Shown here: in pieces, positions 12,017-23,649 of the stretch
How the letters are laid out: each line of letters opens with the position of its first letter
How positions within the stretch are numbered: the first letter of the stretch is position 1
Source of the DNA: Chenopodium formosanum
Lineage: Eukaryota > Streptophyta > Magnoliopsida > Caryophyllales > Amaranthaceae
DNA: 64,000 nucleotides
Direction: 5' to 3'
Assembly (NCBI GenBank): GCA_024500155.1
Contig: CM044869.1
Location: forward strand, 28,146,501-28,210,500
Notes under the pieces: model-generated
Database searches by the model: none
Seen by the model: the letters and a program-made list of their open reading frames with translations, nothing else
What the model was told of the DNA's origin: nothing
Made by a program: the position numbers and the translations under genes

Positions 12017-13031
12017 CTAGTTGTCATACATCAAGACATCTTCAGAAATCAATGAACTGAAAGAGGTGTCTGCCTTATACACATTATTTGGAAGCGTACA
12101 ATGCTTCCTGAGGAAGTGAAGTGTCACTTCATCAGAACGCAAAGCGGTAAAAAGATTAATGGTACCGAGAGTTTTACGAAAGCTATCAAGAATATCTACA
12201 GCAAAGGCTTCCCTATATCGTGTTACAATCCCCATGGACTCCAAGATACTGAGAACTTCATCAAAATCATTTTTGGATTTAGAAGATTGACTCAAAGAGG
12301 ATCGCCTCACTAAATCAAGACACGCATCCTTATCCTCTTCCCTAGACTTTTTACAAGATATCCTAGAGGGCTGGCTGTCAATGCTTTTACGCTTTTTTGA
12401 GTCACTTTGTGCAATAAGAGGCTGGATGGCAATGTTGTGGGTTTAATCTTCCTGAACATCATCAGAGTCACCTGATCCTTCATCTTCAACTTCAACAGCA
12501 GATTCCGTTTGTTTCACCCCAAGTGAAGCAGGTGTAAAGTACAAATCACCAGTTGCATAACCACCTTGCAAAATCTTATTCCATTCTTGCTCATTCTCGA
12601 ATGGAGTCCTAAAAAGGGATCTTCCGTTGGCTTTATATTTCTGAAATAAGGATACCGTTTCAAAGATATTCATCAGTTGAAAGAGAAAATATATGTCTAC
12701 ATTATAGAAATTTAAAAGGGAAGAATACTTAACAAGTACCTTAGAAAAGGGTAGCCATTTTTCTGATTCAAGATCTACTTGAGGGAAATTATTCACCCAT
12801 CCAATACTAGTCCATCTCTTTAATTCTTTCCAAGCTTTGTGTTTTTCTTTCATATTCAAGAACCAATTCTTAACAAAAAAAGGCTTAAAATGTCTTTCCT
12901 ATTCGGGTGTTTAAAATATTTGCAATATTATCCCAATTAACTTTCCCACCAGATGGGAAGACACGTTCCGGTAGGATTCCGAAAAGTATGGTCACAATTT
13001 CCGGAGTGAATGATGCCCGTTTGGTACTCAT
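12017..13031 (-). pseudogene. PIF/Harbinger Myb/SANT-like accessory protein
   Basis: The minus-strand start MSTKRASFTPEIVTILFG at 13031 opens a Myb/SANT-like DNA-binding domain. It continues after an in-frame stop at about 12885 as KHKAWKELKRWTSIGWV. A GT...AG intron fits 12739-12641, rejoining KYKANGRSLFRTPFENE. An acidic linker (VEVEDEGSGDSDD) follows. A last exon, after a frame change, ends at 12017 (SFSSLISEDVLMYDN). In this superfamily the Myb-like protein assists nuclear import and DNA binding of the transposase. The stop after GKTF makes this copy probably inactive. Confidence 0.8.
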
Positions 13032-14370
13032 TGCAAACAAGATATGGCTAAACATCAACAAAAGTAACAAAATAAACATTACACCACAAACCATGCCTCA
13101 CAACTCTAAAGCTTGTAAAATAGTGACTATCAATTTGATGCGCCAAATTGAATTATAAAAATCCAAAAAAAAAAAAAAAACTTCAATTCAATTATTTCAC
13201 TACCCAATTAGCAATTAATTCATTAACATAACAAATTCAATTTGCAATTAATTCATCAACATAACAAATTATTAAGATACATTTAGAAAAATTTAGGAAA
13301 TTTTTGGGAAATATTTGAGGATATTTGATTTTGCGAATATTTAGATTCACTAGGATAGTTTTACCAAGTATTATCTTTAGTTTCCTAAGTTTAGTAGTAC
13401 ACATTTTTGGTGTAGCAATGGATTATATATTCTGATGATTTGTGCTATTGAAAGGTAAGCAAAAGTTTATCAATTTCTCATGGTATCAATTTCTCACATA
13501 TCCAATTACCAATCAACATAACAAATTCAATTAAAAAAAAATAACTTCACTGTGGTTCCAAAACTAGGCAATTAGAAATTAATTCAGCAACTAATAATCT
13601 TCGACATAGCTACTTTGGACGTATACACAGCAACATTAGACTTCATTATTTCAATTCAACTCTTCAATTATTCAATTCATAATTCAGTTCATACTAAAAT
13701 TGTAACCAACAACAATAAATAAAAATTAACCAAAAACTAACCAAAATTGTAACTGAAATTGCAACCGTAATCTACTGTAAACTGTAATGAAAGTTGAGCC
13801 CCTTTTGGGTTTTTAATCAAAAATAAAAATAAAAAATAAAAATTTCACAAAAGGCAGAGGAAAGAAACGAACCTTAGCTTGGACACCTTCATGTACCATA
13901 AACAGCCGCCGATAACACCTGGGCACCGCCGATTTGGTGGACTATTGGAGGAAGGAGAAAGCGAGTAGTATAAAGTTGGGGGGTTGGCTCTGTTTGGGGT
14001 TTTTTTATTTGTTTGAGGTTAAATACAAGTGTTAATTAGAATAATAAAGAGAATAGCCTAGTATACAATGGCTCTGTTTAATTTTAGTCGAGCTTTATCT
14101 TTTTTTTTTTTTTTTAATTTTTTAAAATTGTGATAAATTTTTACAAAGTGTTTTGTGTTCTTTTGTCATAATAATATTTTATTTTTTAATAAAATGATAT
14201 ATATTTTTAAAATGTTTTGGGGTTTCATGTTTTTAATATATTTTCCATAAATATTTTAATTATATAGTATATTTTTGTTAAATATTCTAATATGTATATT
14301 AGTATATACACATATGTATAATAATATATAATCAAAAATCACTAATCTGTAGTTAAAAATCACTAATTCA
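13032..14370 (-). other. PIF/Harbinger 5' noncoding region
   Basis: AT-rich sequence upstream of the Myb-like ORF to the right subterminal repeats. It presumably carries the promoter for the minus-strand genes. Poly-A/T runs occur near 13166-13182 and 14101-14116. A stretch around 13290-13490 reads like intronic or leader sequence, and no coding frame is credible. Confidence 0.6.
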
Positions 14371-15589
14371 TATGTTCAGTTCAGTTCAGCTGAGTTCAAT
14401 CAATGAGAATAGGCCCTTAATTACCTTTGACGCGTGCTTCACTCGTATCCAAAGCTCTTGCTTGAGAAAGCTTTATGTCTTGCACGTGCGATAACTTCCT
14501 ATGGTATCTACCCGCAACTCGACCCCGACTAGGTCTATTACTTAGAGGTTAGCTAAGCCCAACCAAATACTCGAGTAATTATGTGTTTAAAGGTTTTCTC
14601 AATGAAGATGCCTTTTCTAAGACTTTACTCAAGTGATTTTTCCCATACCCCAACTTGGGTATTTATAAGGAAAATCATGAGTGAAATCCTCTTTCCCATT
14701 AATGTGGGAGAGTTGGTAAAATCAGTATTCTTTCTTTATTTTTAAATCAAAAATAAAATTAAATATCCAACAACTAATTAATCAACAAGTGGCACATTTA
14801 GGAGAAGGGTTAGGTAAGGATCATAAGGAAGGGAGGGGACCAAACTTGATCCCCAAGCACCCCGTTATAGCTAGCCACCTACACTTACCAACCCTCCAAT
14901 CAGGTGCTGCCACGTGGCACCCTGAATTGGGCACCAAAGCAGCCGGGGTGGGCTGCTGCCTTGGCCCCGCTAGCTGCTGGCCTTGGCGTGGCTTGCGACT
15001 GCTTCCTCGGCCCAGCAAGCTACGCATACAAGTACAGGCAGTTGGCCTTGGCGTGCTGCTATGCCAACTGCCAGCACACGCAGCTAGCACGATGCTATCC
15101 TAGGTGCGCTAGCACGCACCAGCTAGCCTAGGCTCGGCTTAGTGCGCTTGCTAGCCACCATGGCTATACCAAATGCCCCTAGGCTTCGGTTTTCTCGGGG
15201 CATTCCGATCCTAAGGGTATTTCGGTAAATTATTGATTAATTAGTGATTTTACCGTCACGTCTTTTGTTATTTTGACTCGACTTTTGACGCTCGATTTCG
15301 ACACTCCAAGCTCGAATTTCCAACGTCTAAATATTAATTACTCGAGTGATTCATTAATTCCTTCCGAATTAATTCGTCGTGTCGGTTCGCTAGTTGTTTG
15401 GGTGTGACCCGAAAAGTTCAGTCAAGATTAAGCTGTAATATTAATTACTCATTAATATTACTGATCGGAAGAGGCCTCCACTTAGGCATTCCGATCACTT
15501 GACCTCACTGAATAATTAGCTTTCTAATAATTTTGAACCCTCTATCGAAATAATACACTTGTTCGAAGGACACCATTCCTATTAATTTG

Positions 15590-16434
15590 TTCACCATCTT
15601 TTCAAGAAGATTCTTTATTTCTCGATTTGACACCTCCACTTGCCCTTGAGTTTTAGGGTTGTAGGGAAGACCAACTTTGTGATGAACTTCATATCTCTTG
15701 AGAAGAGCTTTAAATTGCTTTTTGGCAAAATGGGAGCCTCCATCACTAATTAACACTCTTGGAACCCCAAATCGAGGAAAGATTATCTTCTTAAAAAGCT
15801 TAAGCACAACCTTATGATCATTGGTAGGAGAAGGTATGGCTTTAATCCACTTAGTCACATAATCAACCGCCACCAGGATATACAAATTCCCACAAGAGGA
15901 AACAAAAGGCCCCATAAAGTCAACACCCTATACGTCAAAAGGTTCAACTTCTAAAATGTTTTGTTTAGGCATTTCATCTCTCTTAGTTATGCTACCACTT
16001 CTTTAACACCTATCACATCTTAACACAAACTTGTGGGCATCCTTATGCATCGTCGGCCACCATAAGAGAGATTGAGAAATCTTAGCCACCGTCTTGTCAA
16101 CTCCACCATGACCTCTACATGTCAACGAGTGGCAATGCTTAAGAACTCCTTTAATTTCATGGTCTGACACACATTTTCGAAATAGGTCATCCCCACATTG
16201 TTTTAAAAGGTATGGGTCATTCCAAAAGTACCTTTTCACTTCCTTGAAAAACCGATTCTTTTGTTGAGATGAGAATTCCGAGGGAATGACGCCACAAGCA
16301 AGAAAATTTGCTATATCAGCATACCATGGGCTAGATGTTGAAGCTATAGCCATAAGAGTTTCAAATCCCACCTCCTCATTGATTGCCAACCTCCTTGTTC
16401 TCAAAAGGAAGCCTAAACAAATGATCTGCCACAT
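15590..16434 (-). pseudogene. Integrase N-terminal and core domains of element A
   Basis: The minus strand carries the H2C2 zinc finger (HCHSLTCRGHGGVDKT ... CDRC, about 16140-16003) and the integrase core. The core has Asp in VDYVTKW (near 15870), Asp in LISDGGSHFAKKQF (near 15740) and Glu in GQVEVSNREIKNLLEK (near 15625). The D,D,E triad is present. The frame is interrupted between the zinc finger and the core by a stop near 15920-16000. It is cut at 15590 by copia 1 after LLEKMVNK and resumes at 4138. Confidence 0.9.
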
Positions 16435-17777
16435 AGTTTTTCGCTCCTTTTTTGTCTCTCATATCCATGTGAAAATCTTGTAGGAAGAGAGCCCAACGGA
16501 TTAGGCGTGGCTTTGCTTCCTTCTTAGTCATGAGATATCGAACCGGTATATGATCCATGTACACAATCACCTTAGAGCAAATAAGATAGGATCGAAACTT
16601 GTCAAAGGCAAGCACAACCACTAGCATTTCCTTTTTCGTTGTGGTGTAGTTCTTTTGAGTTTCATCTAGAGTCCTTTCATAGTAGATGACATAGGATCTT
16701 CCTTCCTTCTTTTTTCCAAGAAACCGCACCTACTGCAAAGTCACTTGCATCGCACATTAACTTAAAAGGCAAGCTCCAATCCGGAGCTTGCACAACGGGA
16801 GAGGAAATGAGAGCTTCCTTGATCTTGTGAAATTCCTCAAGGGAAGCCTCATTAAAGATAAACATAAAATCTTTCTTGAGTAATTCTGTTAAAGGTTTGG
16901 CGATTGATGAAAAATCTTTTATAAACCTCCGGTAAAAACCGGCATGCAAAAGAAAAGCTCTTAATCCCGTGATGAAAGTAGGAGGGGGCAACTTTGCAAT
17001 CACCGACTTTGGCTAGATCAACCTCGATGCCCTTCTTTGACACTTTATGGCCTAGGACAATACCCTCCTCAACTATAAAGTGACATTTCTCCTAATTCAA
17101 CACCAAACTCGTCTCTTGACACCTTTTCAAAACTCTCTCAAGATTAGCAAGGCAAGTGTCTAAAGACAAGCCATTAACACTAAAATCATCCATAAATACT
17201 TCAATCTCTTTTTCAAGCATCTCGGAGAAAATAGAAGTCATGCATCGTTGGAATGTTGAGGGAGCATTGCATAACCCGAATGGCATTCTCCGGTATGCAA
17301 ATGTTACATATGGAAATGTGAAAGTAGTTTTCTCTTGATCACTTGGATGGATAGGGATTTGGAAAAATCCAGAATACCCATCCAAGAAACAAAAAAAAGC
17401 ACGGTGAGAAAGTCTCTCTAATATTTGGTCCATAAAGGGGAGAGGGAAATGATCTTTCTTGGTATTTTTATTCAACCCCTATAATCGATGCACATTCTCC
17501 ACCCGGTCACAGTCCGGGTGGAGATCTCCTCTCCTCCTTTACCTTTGACAATGGTTATTCCACCCTTCTTTGGAACTACGTGAACCGGGCTAACCCACTT
17601 GCTATCAGAGATAGCATAAATTATGCCCACTTCACGCAATTTCAAAATTTCCTTTTTGATAACATCTGGGAGGTTGGGATTCAACCTCCATTGAGGTTCA
17701 ATAGAGGTGGATTGATCATCCTCAAGATGAATATGATGCATGCACAAATATGGGCTAATATCCTTATATATTATCAA
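16376..17777 (-). pseudogene. Reverse transcriptase and RNase H of element A
   Basis: RT begins near 17777 with HHIHLEDDQSTSIEPQWRL. It has the KWVSPVHVVPKKGG motif, CIDYRG, then after a frame change FLDGYSGFFQIPIHPSD (motif A), RRMPFGLCNAPSTFQRCM, and the active-site loop EVFMDDFSVNG at about 17195, which is intact. The connection and RNase H follow (FKLMCDASDFAVGAV near 16760, then YMDHIPVRYLMTKKEAKPR), ending ADHLFRL near 16400. At least three frame changes separate the pieces (near 17475, 17090 and 16700). The protein would copy element RNA and degrade the RNA strand within the particle. Confidence 0.9.
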
Positions 17778-18150
17778 TGCTATACCCCTATCACATCTCT
17801 ATACTTAATAAAAATAACAAGTAATTTTTCTAATGCAATTCCATTAAGGGTAGCATTGACAATAATAAGGTATTTTCCCTCATTATCAAGATATGCATAT
17901 TTCAAAGAAGGGGGAAGGGGTTTGATTTCTACCTTAGGAGGAGGCTTGGAACTCTCGTCTAATTTCTCCTCTTTGCTCTCAGCTCAATCTCTTTTTGTTA
18001 TTCAACCTCTTCCTCTTTTGAAGCTTCTTCCATAGCCATGACAAACTCTCTTTCCTTTTCAGAATGGAACTCTTCCTTGCATGTAAGACCTTCAACCATT
18101 GGATCTTGTGGCTTCATCATGACCCTTCCCAAGTGATCCAAATCCACATT
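17778..18150 (-). other. Protease-RT linker of element A
   Basis: Degenerate polyprotein linker between protease (51094) and RT, left of the element B insertion. Glu/Lys/Ser-rich fragments appear on the minus strand but have several stops. It ends at the CACAA target duplicate at 18151-18155. Confidence 0.6.
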
Positions 18151-18155
18151 CACAA

Positions 18156-19511
18156 TGATATGTCTATTTTATATAGTGTTTTACCCCCGTCCCTTGGTCG
18201 TAATTGGTTGTGTTTTTTGCTCTTTTAGGCCACTTTTATTACTAATTGTTGTTTTATGGTGTTTTCGTAGTTTTGGTTGAGTTCTGCAGGGAATTGCACA
18301 TTTGGAGCATTTTCCCAAGATTTTATGAAGCGACTACGAGCATTGGAGGAGCACGACCGATGTACAGAGGCAATTGGACTTGAGTAGTCAAGCCCCAAGG
18401 AGGAAATCCGGATTTGGGCCGAATGATCGGGGCCCAATAGATGTCCAAGGCTTGGTCAAAGTGGGCTAGAGTGCCCAAGATGGCCTTGCCCGGCCAAGAG
18501 GGTCTCGCCAGAAGGCGCACTCGGCCGGGCGGGGCGGAAGAAGCAAGACGACCGATCTCGCGCCCAGTCGACCTAGTAGAGAAAGGGCGCGCCTGACCGA
18601 GCGCGTGTTTTTTGAAGATAATTAAGCTCGATTTTAGTTTGTTTAAGTTTAGGATTTTCGAGTTTAATATATATACGATTTTGTTAAGTAATTGGAGGAC
18701 CCTTTTCTGTTAGCTTTCTCTCTGTACTTAGTTTTCAGATTAGATTTCTCTCATTCTTTCTCACTCTACAACTCTATAACCTTGTTCTTAATAAAATTCA
18801 TTAATTTCGTTAATTTTGGTAACGATTTCTTCTCTATTATTTTCAGTAATTTAATTTCTTTATCTCATCATGTCTTGTTTAATTATTTTAATTAGTTTAG
18901 ATTTAATTATGCGTGATTAGTTTTCTTTCTAGGGTTTATGCGGATCCATAAATAATATGAAGGGGTAATTTATTGTTGTTGATTGTCAATGCTTGATTAA
19001 TTTCCCATTGATTTATTTAATGCTGTGCAATTAGATTAGGCCTGGTTTAATTGTATGAGTTATGAAATATTGATTCGAGTTTCGTGAGATGAGAATTGAT
19101 GTTTAGGCTTAGTTTCAATAGGCGGACTAATTGATAAATGGTTAAGTCGAGATTCGAGAGATGAGATTTAATACCGGTAAATTAACTCCGTGATTGTAAT
19201 ACGTAGCGAAATCCCTTTATGATCTGATTAATTGATGCATTGATGATTGGTTATTATGTTTTATCCTGGAATATTATTTATTGGTGAACCTATGCCCTAG
19301 GCTTTTATTAATTAATTTCTCCCTATTTATATCTCCCTGAGTTTAATTTCTTATATCTATAATTTAGTTACTTTATAATTTAGATTATTTTAATTAATTA
19401 GGAATAGGAAGATTTGTTTCCCTGTGGATCGACCCCTTCTTCCCTATTTGCATAGTTAAAGGAACTTAGGAATTATTTTTTTTTACTAGGTAATACGACT
19501 TTATCCTGTCA
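18156..19511 (+). repeat. Element B 5' LTR
   Basis: A 1356-bp LTR running from TGATATG to CCTGTCA. A GC-rich palindromic zone lies at about 18490-18610 and contains decayed versions of the CGCCCGACCGGGCG motif, which is cleaner in the 3' LTR (39885-39990). The last 60 bp (GATCGACCCCTTCTTCCC) match the 3' LTR tail recovered at 51004-51088 beyond element C. No convincing ORF. Confidence 0.93.
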
Positions 19512-19516
19512 AAATT

Positions 19517-19534
19517 TGGCGTCGTTGCCGAGGA
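19517..19534 (+). promoter_or_regulatory. Element B primer binding site, tRNA-Asp type
   Basis: Five bases after the LTR the sequence TGGCGTCGTTGCCGAGGA nearly matches TGGCGCCGTTGCCGGGGA, the complement of the Asp-tRNA 3' end used by Athila-group elements. Two positions differ. Confidence 0.85.
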
Positions 19535-19656
19535 AACAGTTTTAATTTTATTTCTAATTATTTTTGTAGTCTAAATTATTTTCTCCTGTGTCATAGAACG
19601 CAAGTTCTTTAAGACAACTTTCTCATATTTGTTTGTTTAGTTCTGTGCTTACGCCC

Positions 19657-20875
19657 ATGATTTATAGATTAGGCCACATTCCATTAGATCTTGAAAGCGA
19701 GCGATCTTTTCATAGACAGAAAAATTTTTACAGGCAGATACGAGACACTTCTAGAGGTAATCCTCCTTCGGAACCCCTACCTGATTCTAGTGATTCGGAA
19801 GACTTTTCATAACCTGAATCAGAGATGACGGCACCACCACCTCCTCCACCTGGCAACCTCAGCGATTATTCGTAGCCGTCGCTGACAGATTTTCCATACC
19901 TTACTCCTGCTCCGGCCCTTGATGGAGTGCAATTTGAGATCAAACCCTAGTTTATCACGATGATAGAGAGGAAGCAATTCAATGGGGCTAAGGGTAAAGA
20001 TCCTAATCTTCACATTGCAGATTTTTGCCAATATTGCAATACCATTAGGCAAGCTGGGGTCACGCAGGACCAAATCAGGGAAATTCTTTTTCCCTTTTCT
20101 TTATGTGGAAAAGCTCAATTATGGTTTAATGGTTTGAGTAGAACTTCACTTGGTATTACTGACCGGGAAACTCTTGCTTTGAATTTTAATAATAAATATT
20201 ACCCTGTAGAGAAAACAGCTTTACTAAGGAGTGCTATTAAGAGCTTTGCCCAAGAGCCAGATGAAACTCTATATGAGGCTTGGGAAAGGTTTAAGGATCT
20301 ACAGAGAGAATGCTCCCACCATAATATGGCACAATGGCAGTTGATCCAAGCCTTTAACAATGGACTTGGAAACTCATCTAGATCAATTCTAGATTCTGCA
20401 GCTAGTGGGAGAATCATGAATCATAATGCTGAAAATGCAGGTCAGGTTATCGAAGACATGGAAATTCAATATTCCCAATACGGGAATACGAGAGGGTTTT
20501 CTAACAAAGGAAAACATAATGTCGATTCCGTATCCTTCTTGCAGGCTCAGTTATTATCTATTTGTCAGAAACTAGATAATCTTACTGTTGTTCCTTACTC
20601 TGTAGCTAATGTTTCTATTGTTGCTAACAATGAAGCATTTTATGAAAATTGTTGAATTGTAGGACATTGGGAGCAAGATTGTAGGAGTTCCATAGAGTAA
20701 GTTAATGCATTCCAATCCTATAGGCAAAATAACCCATACTCCAACTCTTATAATCCTGGCCTTCGGAACCACCCATATCTTTCCTACCGGAGTATCAATG
20801 TACAAAACCCTCCACCTCCACAACAAACACAACAACAACCACCACCACAGAAAATATTGCCATCCTAATTCTGGC
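19657..20875 (+). pseudogene. Element B gag
   Basis: It starts at ATG 19657 (MIYRLGHIPLDLESERSF), the first in-frame start after the primer site. In-frame stops follow near 19811, 19874 and 19948. From 19960 a clean frame runs to 20655 with the Ty3/gypsy retrotransposon gag domain (LFPFSLCGKAQLWFNGL, ETLYEAWERFKDLQRECSHH). After a stop at 20655 the sequence reads VGHWEQDC, the end of a decayed CCHC zinc knuckle, then a Pro/Gln/Asn-rich tail to about 20875. Gag would form the particle. Intact Athila gag-pol is one long frame; this one has at least five stops. Confidence 0.88.
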
Positions 20876-21136
20876 TAGAAAAACCAGTCACAACCCTCCT
20901 CATCTTCTGACCCTGCTATGTACGAAATTAGAGCAATGCTTTCAAGTATGCAAAAGCACATGGATAGTAGGGATGCACAAATTGATTCGATGCACAAATT
21001 GATTCGATTATAGCTCACAATAAAATCATTAACAATCAAATTGCGCATATTTCATCGACCCTAACAAACCCGTCAACAGGGAGCTCTACCATCGCAACCA
21101 ATCTATCCTACAGATCATGCTAATGCAATCACTCTC
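20876..21136 (+). other. Element B gag-protease linker
   Basis: Decayed linker with a short direct duplication: GATTCGATGCACAAATTGATTCGAT is a partly repeated unit at about 20982-21008. The frame is broken; no separate gene is seen. Confidence 0.55.
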
Positions 21137-21964
21137 ATGAGTAGTTCACACTATGATGGGCCTCCTATGCCCAAGGATGATGGACCTGTTGCTAATCCAG
21201 ATTCCCTTATACCAAATGCTAATCTTACTAATCATGTAGAGCTAAAAAAGGAAACTAACCCTTCTAATGTTTCTTTGCAAGGAAAATCTCAGGACAAGGG
21301 TGGAGAAGTGCACAGCCCAGTTATTAAGCTTCTATTCCTCAATAGACATTTGAAGAGTAAGTTTGATAAGCAATTCAGTAAGTTTTTGGAGGTTGTGAAA
21401 AATTTACAGGTAATAGTTCCTTACACTGATTTAATCACTCAGGTTCCCGCATATGCTAAATTTATGAAAGATATTTTGACTAGGAAAAGAGCCTTTGATG
21501 AGGTAGAAACTGAAGCTTTTACAGAGGAATGTAGTGCTTTATTGCAAAATAAATCCCCTCCTAAATTAAAGGATCCTGGTAGTTTTTCTATCCCTTGTCA
21601 TATTGGTAATGTCTTCATAGATAAATCATTATGTGATTTGGGTGCTAGTGTCAGTGTTATGCCATCGTCTATGTGTTCTAAGCTTAATATGGGTGATTTG
21701 AAAGTTACTAACATTACTTTTCAGATGGCAGATTGTTCTGTTAAATACCCCTTAGGTATTTTAGAGGATGTTCCCGTCAGAGTTGGTAAATTTTTTATCC
21801 CTGTTGAATTTGTTGTGTTAGACATGGCTGAGGATACACAAATTCCCATTATATTAGCTAGGCCTTTTCTCTATACAACAGGAGCCATTATTGATGTTAA
21901 AAATGGAAAACTAACCCTTTCTGTAGGAGATGATAATATCACTTTTAATTTAGGGAAGGTTTAA
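21137..21964 (+). pseudogene. Element B protease region
   Basis: An open stretch of 275 codons. An N-terminal linker precedes the conserved FSKFLEVVKNLQVIVPYTDL segment. The aspartic protease motif CDLGASVSVMP lies near 21631-21663 with the catalytic Asp intact, followed by a flap region and IIDVKNGKLTL. The protease would process the Gag-Pol polyprotein. It is a fragment of the larger polyprotein, ending at a stop at 21962. Element A's equivalent has Asn in place of this Asp. Confidence 0.9.
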
Positions 21965-22872
21965 AAAGACCTATGCTAGAAGAAAACTGTTGTTTAGTTG
22001 ATGTCATTAATATAATGGATGATATTTGTGAAGAAAGCTTACCACAGGTTCTTGCAAGGGATCCCTTGTAGGAAGTTCTTTATGGAGATTTATCTGCAGG
22101 TGATGCAAGCATTTGGAGTATTGAGGTGGATGCTATTGAAAAAGCTCTTTCAGTAGAAGAGCTTGATCCTAAAGAGACCATGAAGGTAGTGAAATTAGTT
22201 CAGGAATCAAAACCTATAGAGGTCAAGAAACCTGAACTAAAACCTCTCCCCTCTCATTTGAAATTGTTTTTCTTGATGAGCAGGAACTATACCCTGTGAT
22301 CATTAGTACTACACTTGATGACTCACAAACTTCCCAACTTTTAGAGGTTCTTCGAACCTACAAAAGGGCAATTGGCTACAGTATTGATGATCTCAAGGGT
22401 ATTAGCCCTGATTTATATATGCACAGGATACATTTAGAGGACAACTACAAGCCATCTATTCAACCTTAGAGGAGATTGAATCCTAATATGCAAGAAGTAG
22501 TCAAGAAAGAGGTGATGAAATTACTTGATGCAGGTATAATCTATCCTATTTCTGACTCAAAGTGGGTAAGTCCTGTTCATGTGGATCCAAAAACGGTGGG
22601 ATGACTGTGATTAGAAATGATAAAAATGAATTGATTCCCACTAAGACAGTTACAGAGTGGCATATGTGCATTGATTATCGTAGATTAAATATTGCCACTA
22701 AAAAGGACCATTTCCCTCTCCCTTTTATTGATCAAATGCTTGAGAGGTTGGCTAATCATAAGTTCTTTTGTTATTTGGATGGGTATTCGGGATTTTTCCA
22801 AATTCCAATTCACCCTGAAGATCAAGAAAAGACTACATTTACATATCCTTATGGTACTTTTGCATATCGTAG
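21965..22872 (+). pseudogene. Element B linker and N-terminal reverse transcriptase, cut by copia 2
   Basis: A linker with stops near 22070 and a frame change near 22270 leads to the RT start (YMHRIHLEDNYKPSIQP near 22420). RT continues through KWVSPVHVDPKNGG, CIDYRRLNIATKKDHFPLPF and the motif A region CYLDGYSGFFQIPIHPED. It stops at FAYRR at 22872, where copia 2 sequence begins. The following RT part, including the MPFGL motif and the YMDD-type active site, is absent from the other side (33812 resumes at IAKPLTQ), so several hundred bp of target were lost. Confidence 0.9.
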
Positions 22873-23649
22873 AAGCTAAAATAAAATTAATAATCAAACT
22901 AGAAATAAATCAAATAGTGGCAAGCATAGAAGGAGGAGTAGGTGAGGACCATTTGGAGGGGGGGGGACCAAACTTGCCCCTCACTCTAGCTCCCATAACC
23001 GGCCTCCTACCTTTCTATTCCTCCAATTGAGTTCGGCCACATGGCAGCTCACTTAGGCACCCATGGTTGCCTTGTAGGCTGCAATGGTACGGTTGTGAGG
23101 CTTCGGCCCACCTCACTTGTGCCCAAAACCATGGGCTGCTAGCTGCCACGGCCTAGCAAGCCACGCACCAAGTGTGCGGGCTGCTAGCTGCCGTATGCTA
23201 GCATAGCCCCGCACTTGGTGCGGGCTGCGAGCATTTTCCGCGCCCCTAGCACTCGGTTTTCCGATGCTAGGGGTATTTTGGTCATTTTTGATTTATTATT
23301 ATTTTCACGTCTCGTCTTTTACTATTTTCGACTCGACTTCTGACACTCGGTTTCGACGCTCCAAGCTCGAATTTCCGACGTCCAAATATTAATTACTCGG
23401 TCAACTTATTAATTAATTCCTAATGAATTTGTCACTTCGGCTCGTTAGTTGCTTTAGTGTGACCCGAAGGGTTCAGTCAAGATTAAGCTGTAATATTAAT
23501 TATGCATTAATATTACTGATCGGAAGGGGCCTTACTAAAAAATTACCCAGGCATTCCGATCACTTGACCTTACTGAAAAATTAGCATTCTAATAATACTG
23601 AACCCCTTACTACAATAATACAGTTGTTCGAAGGACAATATTCCTTTCA
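22873..23649 (-). repeat. Copia 2 left (3') LTR, truncated
   Basis: A 777-bp fragment beginning AAGCTAAAATAAAATTAAT and ending TTCCTTTCA. It has a run of nine G at 22958-22966 and a GC-rich island at about 22990-23250 that includes the perfect hairpin CCCGCACTTGGTGCGGG (23208-23224). A polypurine-type tract on the minus strand (AACTGGGAGAT, 23650-23660) abuts its inner end, marking this as the 3' LTR. Confidence 0.87.

Larger units (their letters stand above)
10069..14416 (-). mobile_element. PIF/Harbinger DNA transposon, TSD TTA
   Basis: The terminal inverted repeats are GGGCCTGTTCTCAT on the left and GGGCCTATTCTCAT read inward from the right. The 3-bp duplication TTA lies at 10066-10068 and 14417-14419, the hallmark of PIF/Harbinger. 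The element encodes the two proteins of the superfamily on the minus strand: a Myb/SANT-like protein (13031 to 12017) and a DDE_Tnp_4 transposase (11775 to 10467). Subterminal GTTCA-type repeats occur at both ends (10085-10155 and 14371-14400). The unoccupied site is preserved in copia 1's left LTR near 4232-4250. Confidence 0.95.
4144..15584 (-). mobile_element. Copia 1: Ty1/copia LTR retrotransposon inserted in A integrase, TSD ATTTG
   Basis: The element starts TGTTGGG at 4144 and ends at 15584. It is flanked by ATTTG at 4139-4143 and 15585-15589, and A's integrase frame resumes exactly across it. Coding order on the minus strand is gag, protease, GAG-pre-integrase, integrase, RT, which is the copia order (integrase before RT). 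A Met-tRNA-like primer site abuts the right LTR at 9936-9948. The 3' end has lost RNase H, the 3' UTR and most of the left LTR in one deletion (junction near 4407). The right LTR carries a PIF/Harbinger insertion. The clade within copia is not assigned. Confidence 0.92.
9950..15584 (-). repeat. Copia 1 right (5') LTR, interrupted by PIF/Harbinger
   Basis: It starts TGTTGGG on the plus strand and ends at 15584 just before the target duplicate ATTTG. Without the 4348-bp transposon and its TTA duplicate it is about 1.28 kb. The outer third (14417-15584) matches copia 2's LTRs at 22873-23649 and 33076-33811, for example around CGACGCTCGATTTCGACACTCC and the end TTCGAAGGAC. A GC-rich island at 14890-15190 is rich in GCTAGC and GCCTTGGC motifs. 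Overlapping ORFs on both strands in that island are not credible genes. Confidence 0.9.

Noticed and set aside
14789..15131. Overlapping ORFs on both strands in a GC-rich block
   Set aside because: They lie inside the copia LTR. Several frames are open on both strands only because of high G+C. There is no domain and no conservation in the other LTR copies.
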